NCBI RefSeq assembly: GCF_029267515.1
Contig: NZ_JAJUIS010000007.1
Location: 1 to 64,000, forward strand
From: Seleniivibrio woodruffii
GTDB taxonomy: Bacteria > Chrysiogenota > Deferribacteres > Deferribacterales > Geovibrionaceae
DNA length: 64,000 nt
Direction of reading: 5' to 3'
Position 1 is the stretch's first letter. Every line of letters starts with the position of its first letter. Position numbers and translations under genes: made by a program. The notes beneath the pieces are model-generated. The model was not told where the DNA came from and searched no databases. It saw only the letters and a program-made list of their open reading frames with translations. Positions 62,788 to 64,000 of the stretch are shown here, in pieces.

Positions 62788-63885
62788 ATGCACGGATTTG
62801 ATAATAACTATCTTCTTTTAACCCCCGGTCCGCTCTCAACAACGCAGAGCGTCCGCGCAGCTATGATGTATGATGTCCCAACCAGAGACAAAGAGTATTT
62901 TGCAATGATTCAGGATATCCGCAGGGAGCTTGTTCAGCTTGCGGCGGGCGGCGATGAAAAATATACGGCGGTGCTTGTTCAGGGGTCAGGTACCTATGCG
63001 GTTGAGTCCATGCTGTGCAGCGCGGTGAGCGTCAACGACAGACTGCTCATAGCCGTAAATGGTGCATACGGGCAGCGCATGGCTGAGATAGCGAAAAAAG
63101 CCGGACTGACTTTTGAGACAGTAACCTTTGAAGAGGATGAACCCGTTGACGTTAAGGCGGTTTCGGATATGCTCTGGAAGGGTGATTTCACACATCTGGC
63201 GGTGATACATCTTGAGACCACAACGGGGATACTTAACCCCGTTAAGGAGCTTGGCAGGATATGTGCGGAATCGGGCACGGTTTTTATGGCAGACTGCATG
63301 AGCAGTTTCGGTTCGGTGGAATTTGATATGAGAGAATGCGGGATGTCCTTTATGGCGGCATCTTCAAATAAATGTCTTCAGGGCGTTCCGGGTATAGGGC
63401 TTGTGGTATGCCGAAGGGACGCAGTTGAAAAGTGCAGGGGAAACAGCAGGTCGGTTTCACTCGATCTTTACGACCAGTATGCGTTCATGGAATCGTCAAA
63501 AGGCGGGTTCCGGTTCACCAGCCCCACACATGTCATACTGGGACTTAAACAGGCATTGGCGGAACTTTCAGAGGAGGGCGGCATAGCTGCCCGCAGCGCC
63601 AGGTACAGGGAGAATCAGCGTATTCTCTCGGAAGGTGTTAAGGAACTCGGTTTTAAACTGTTTCTGTTGGAGGAAGTTCAGTCACCCGTGATAACGACAA
63701 TAGAGTACCCGTCAGGCGGTTTCGATTTCGAGAGAATGTACGGGTATCTCAAGGACAACGGTTTTTATATCTATCCCGGCAAGCTGACGAAGAAAGAGAC
63801 GTTCAGAATCGGCACTATAGGCAACGTTTTTCCCGACGATATCAGAAGACTTCTGGGGCTGATAGAGCATTGGCTTGAGGCATAA
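62788..63885 (+). CDS. phnW: 2-aminoethylphosphonate-pyruvate transaminase
   Basis: 365 residues, class V aminotransferase fold. NNYLLLTPGPLSTTQSVRAAMMYDVPTRD is the PhnW signature; the PLP lysine is in FMAASSNKCLQGVPGIG. It converts 2-aminoethylphosphonate and pyruvate to phosphonoacetaldehyde and alanine, feeding the PhnX domain of the preceding gene. Last gene of the operon; AGGAGAGG before the ATG. Confidence 0.95.
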   Translation: MHGFDNNYLLLTPGPLSTTQSVRAAMMYDVPTRDKEYFAMIQDIRRELVQLAAGGDEKYTAVLVQGSGTYAVESMLCSAVSVNDRLLIAVNGAYGQRMAEIAKKAGLTFETVTFEEDEPVDVKAVSDMLWKGDFTHLAVIHLETTTGILNPVKELGRICAESGTVFMADCMSSFGSVEFDMRECGMSFMAASSNKCLQGVPGIGLVVCRRDAVEKCRGNSRSVSLDLYDQYAFMESSKGGFRFTSPTHVILGLKQALAELSEEGGIAARSARYRENQRILSEGVKELGFKLFLLEEVQSPVITTIEYPSGGFDFERMYGYLKDNGFYIYPGKLTKKETFRIGTIGNVFPDDIRRLLGLIEHWLEA

Positions 63886-63914
63886 AAAAAGGCGGTCGCA
63901 ATGACCGCCTTTAT
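63884..63914. terminator. Bidirectional terminator after phnW
   Basis: AAGGCGGTC, GCAAT, GACCGCCTT with seven A on the left and TTT on the right; it serves phnW and, more strongly, the convergent gene at the window edge. The stem sequence is nearly the same as at 35198-35223. Confidence 0.85.
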
Positions 63915-63922
63915 TGTTTTGT

Positions 63923-64000
63923 TTACGCTTCTGAGGGTGCAATATCTCTCAGGAGAATCTCGATTATCTCGGCGGCAGTGATGCCGTCTCTGCCGTCTTT
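63923..64000 (-). CDS. C-terminal end of an unidentified gene (partial)
   Basis: An open frame enters from the right edge on the minus strand and ends in TAA at 63925-63923. The 25 visible residues, ending IEILLRDIAPSEA, are too few to name a family. Support is the terminator directly downstream and the lack of stop codons. Confidence 0.5.
   Translation of the reverse strand, partial: KDGRDGITAAEIIEILLRDIAPSEA

Overview
The window comes from a Gram-negative, nitrogen-fixing, probably anaerobic or microaerophilic bacterium. TolC, an O-antigen-type ABC exporter and type I secretion genes point to an outer membrane. The overall flavour (contiguous S10-spc-alpha cluster with zinc-type S14 and L36, sigma54-driven nif genes, a haem-type DUF3365 sensor kinase) reminds me of the Deferribacterota (Geovibrio/Denitrovibrio/Seleniivibrio group). 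That placement is an inference from general resemblance, not from a search.

Layout. (1) 1-12138: the end of the S10 cluster and the spc and alpha clusters, rplB to rplQ, with secY, adk, map, infA and rpoA inside and a strong terminator after rplQ; rpmD (L30) is missing from its usual slot. (2) 12176-29714: a surface-polysaccharide and secretion block. It has a glycosyltransferase on the minus strand, a 2212-residue RTX/DUF4214 secreted protein, and a translationally coupled row: O-antigen-type ABC exporter (permease and ATPase), a 71-residue unknown, a two-domain glycosyltransferase, TolC, type I secretion ATPase, then HlyD-type adaptor. It resembles the Caulobacter arrangement in which an RTX surface-layer protein, its type I exporter and O-antigen genes sit together. 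(3) 29738-43843: nif region 1. nifA is divergent from fdxB-nifZ; draT is divergent from draG and a macro-domain gene; two paralogous secreted proteins of unknown function follow; then nifH-D-K-T-E-N-X and a DUF269 gene. (4) 43875-53473: ferredoxin with a MarR regulator, a BaeSR-like two-component system, an EF-hand protein, a haem-type sensor kinase, typA and a second sensor kinase. (5) 53523-56749: nif region 2, with nifB and a TOBE-like small protein divergent from nifV. (6) 56881-63885: a 2-aminoethylphosphonate uptake and breakdown operon (binding protein, ATPase, double permease, a PhnX-aminotransferase fusion, PhnW).

Regulation. I read five -24/-12 (sigma54) promoters directly: nifA, fdxB, nifH, nifB and nifV. 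Three TGT-N10-ACA NifA sites lie at nifH (two) and between nifB and nifV (one). NifA therefore probably drives all nif transcription units here, including its own gene. After translation, DraT/DraG would switch NifH off and on at Arg101, which is present. A separate 17-bp palindrome, TGTAAA-N5-TTTACA, lies upstream of the RTX gene and, in similar form, upstream of both paralogous secreted-protein genes beside nifH, hinting at a second shared regulator.

Most interesting candidates: the draG-macro-domain pair; the PhnX fusion to a class III aminotransferase-like enzyme; the GAFAGA variant and apparently leaderless mRNA of nifA; a perfectly folding three-way-junction RNA with a U tract after the nifB operon; and the coupled O-antigen/RTX export operon.
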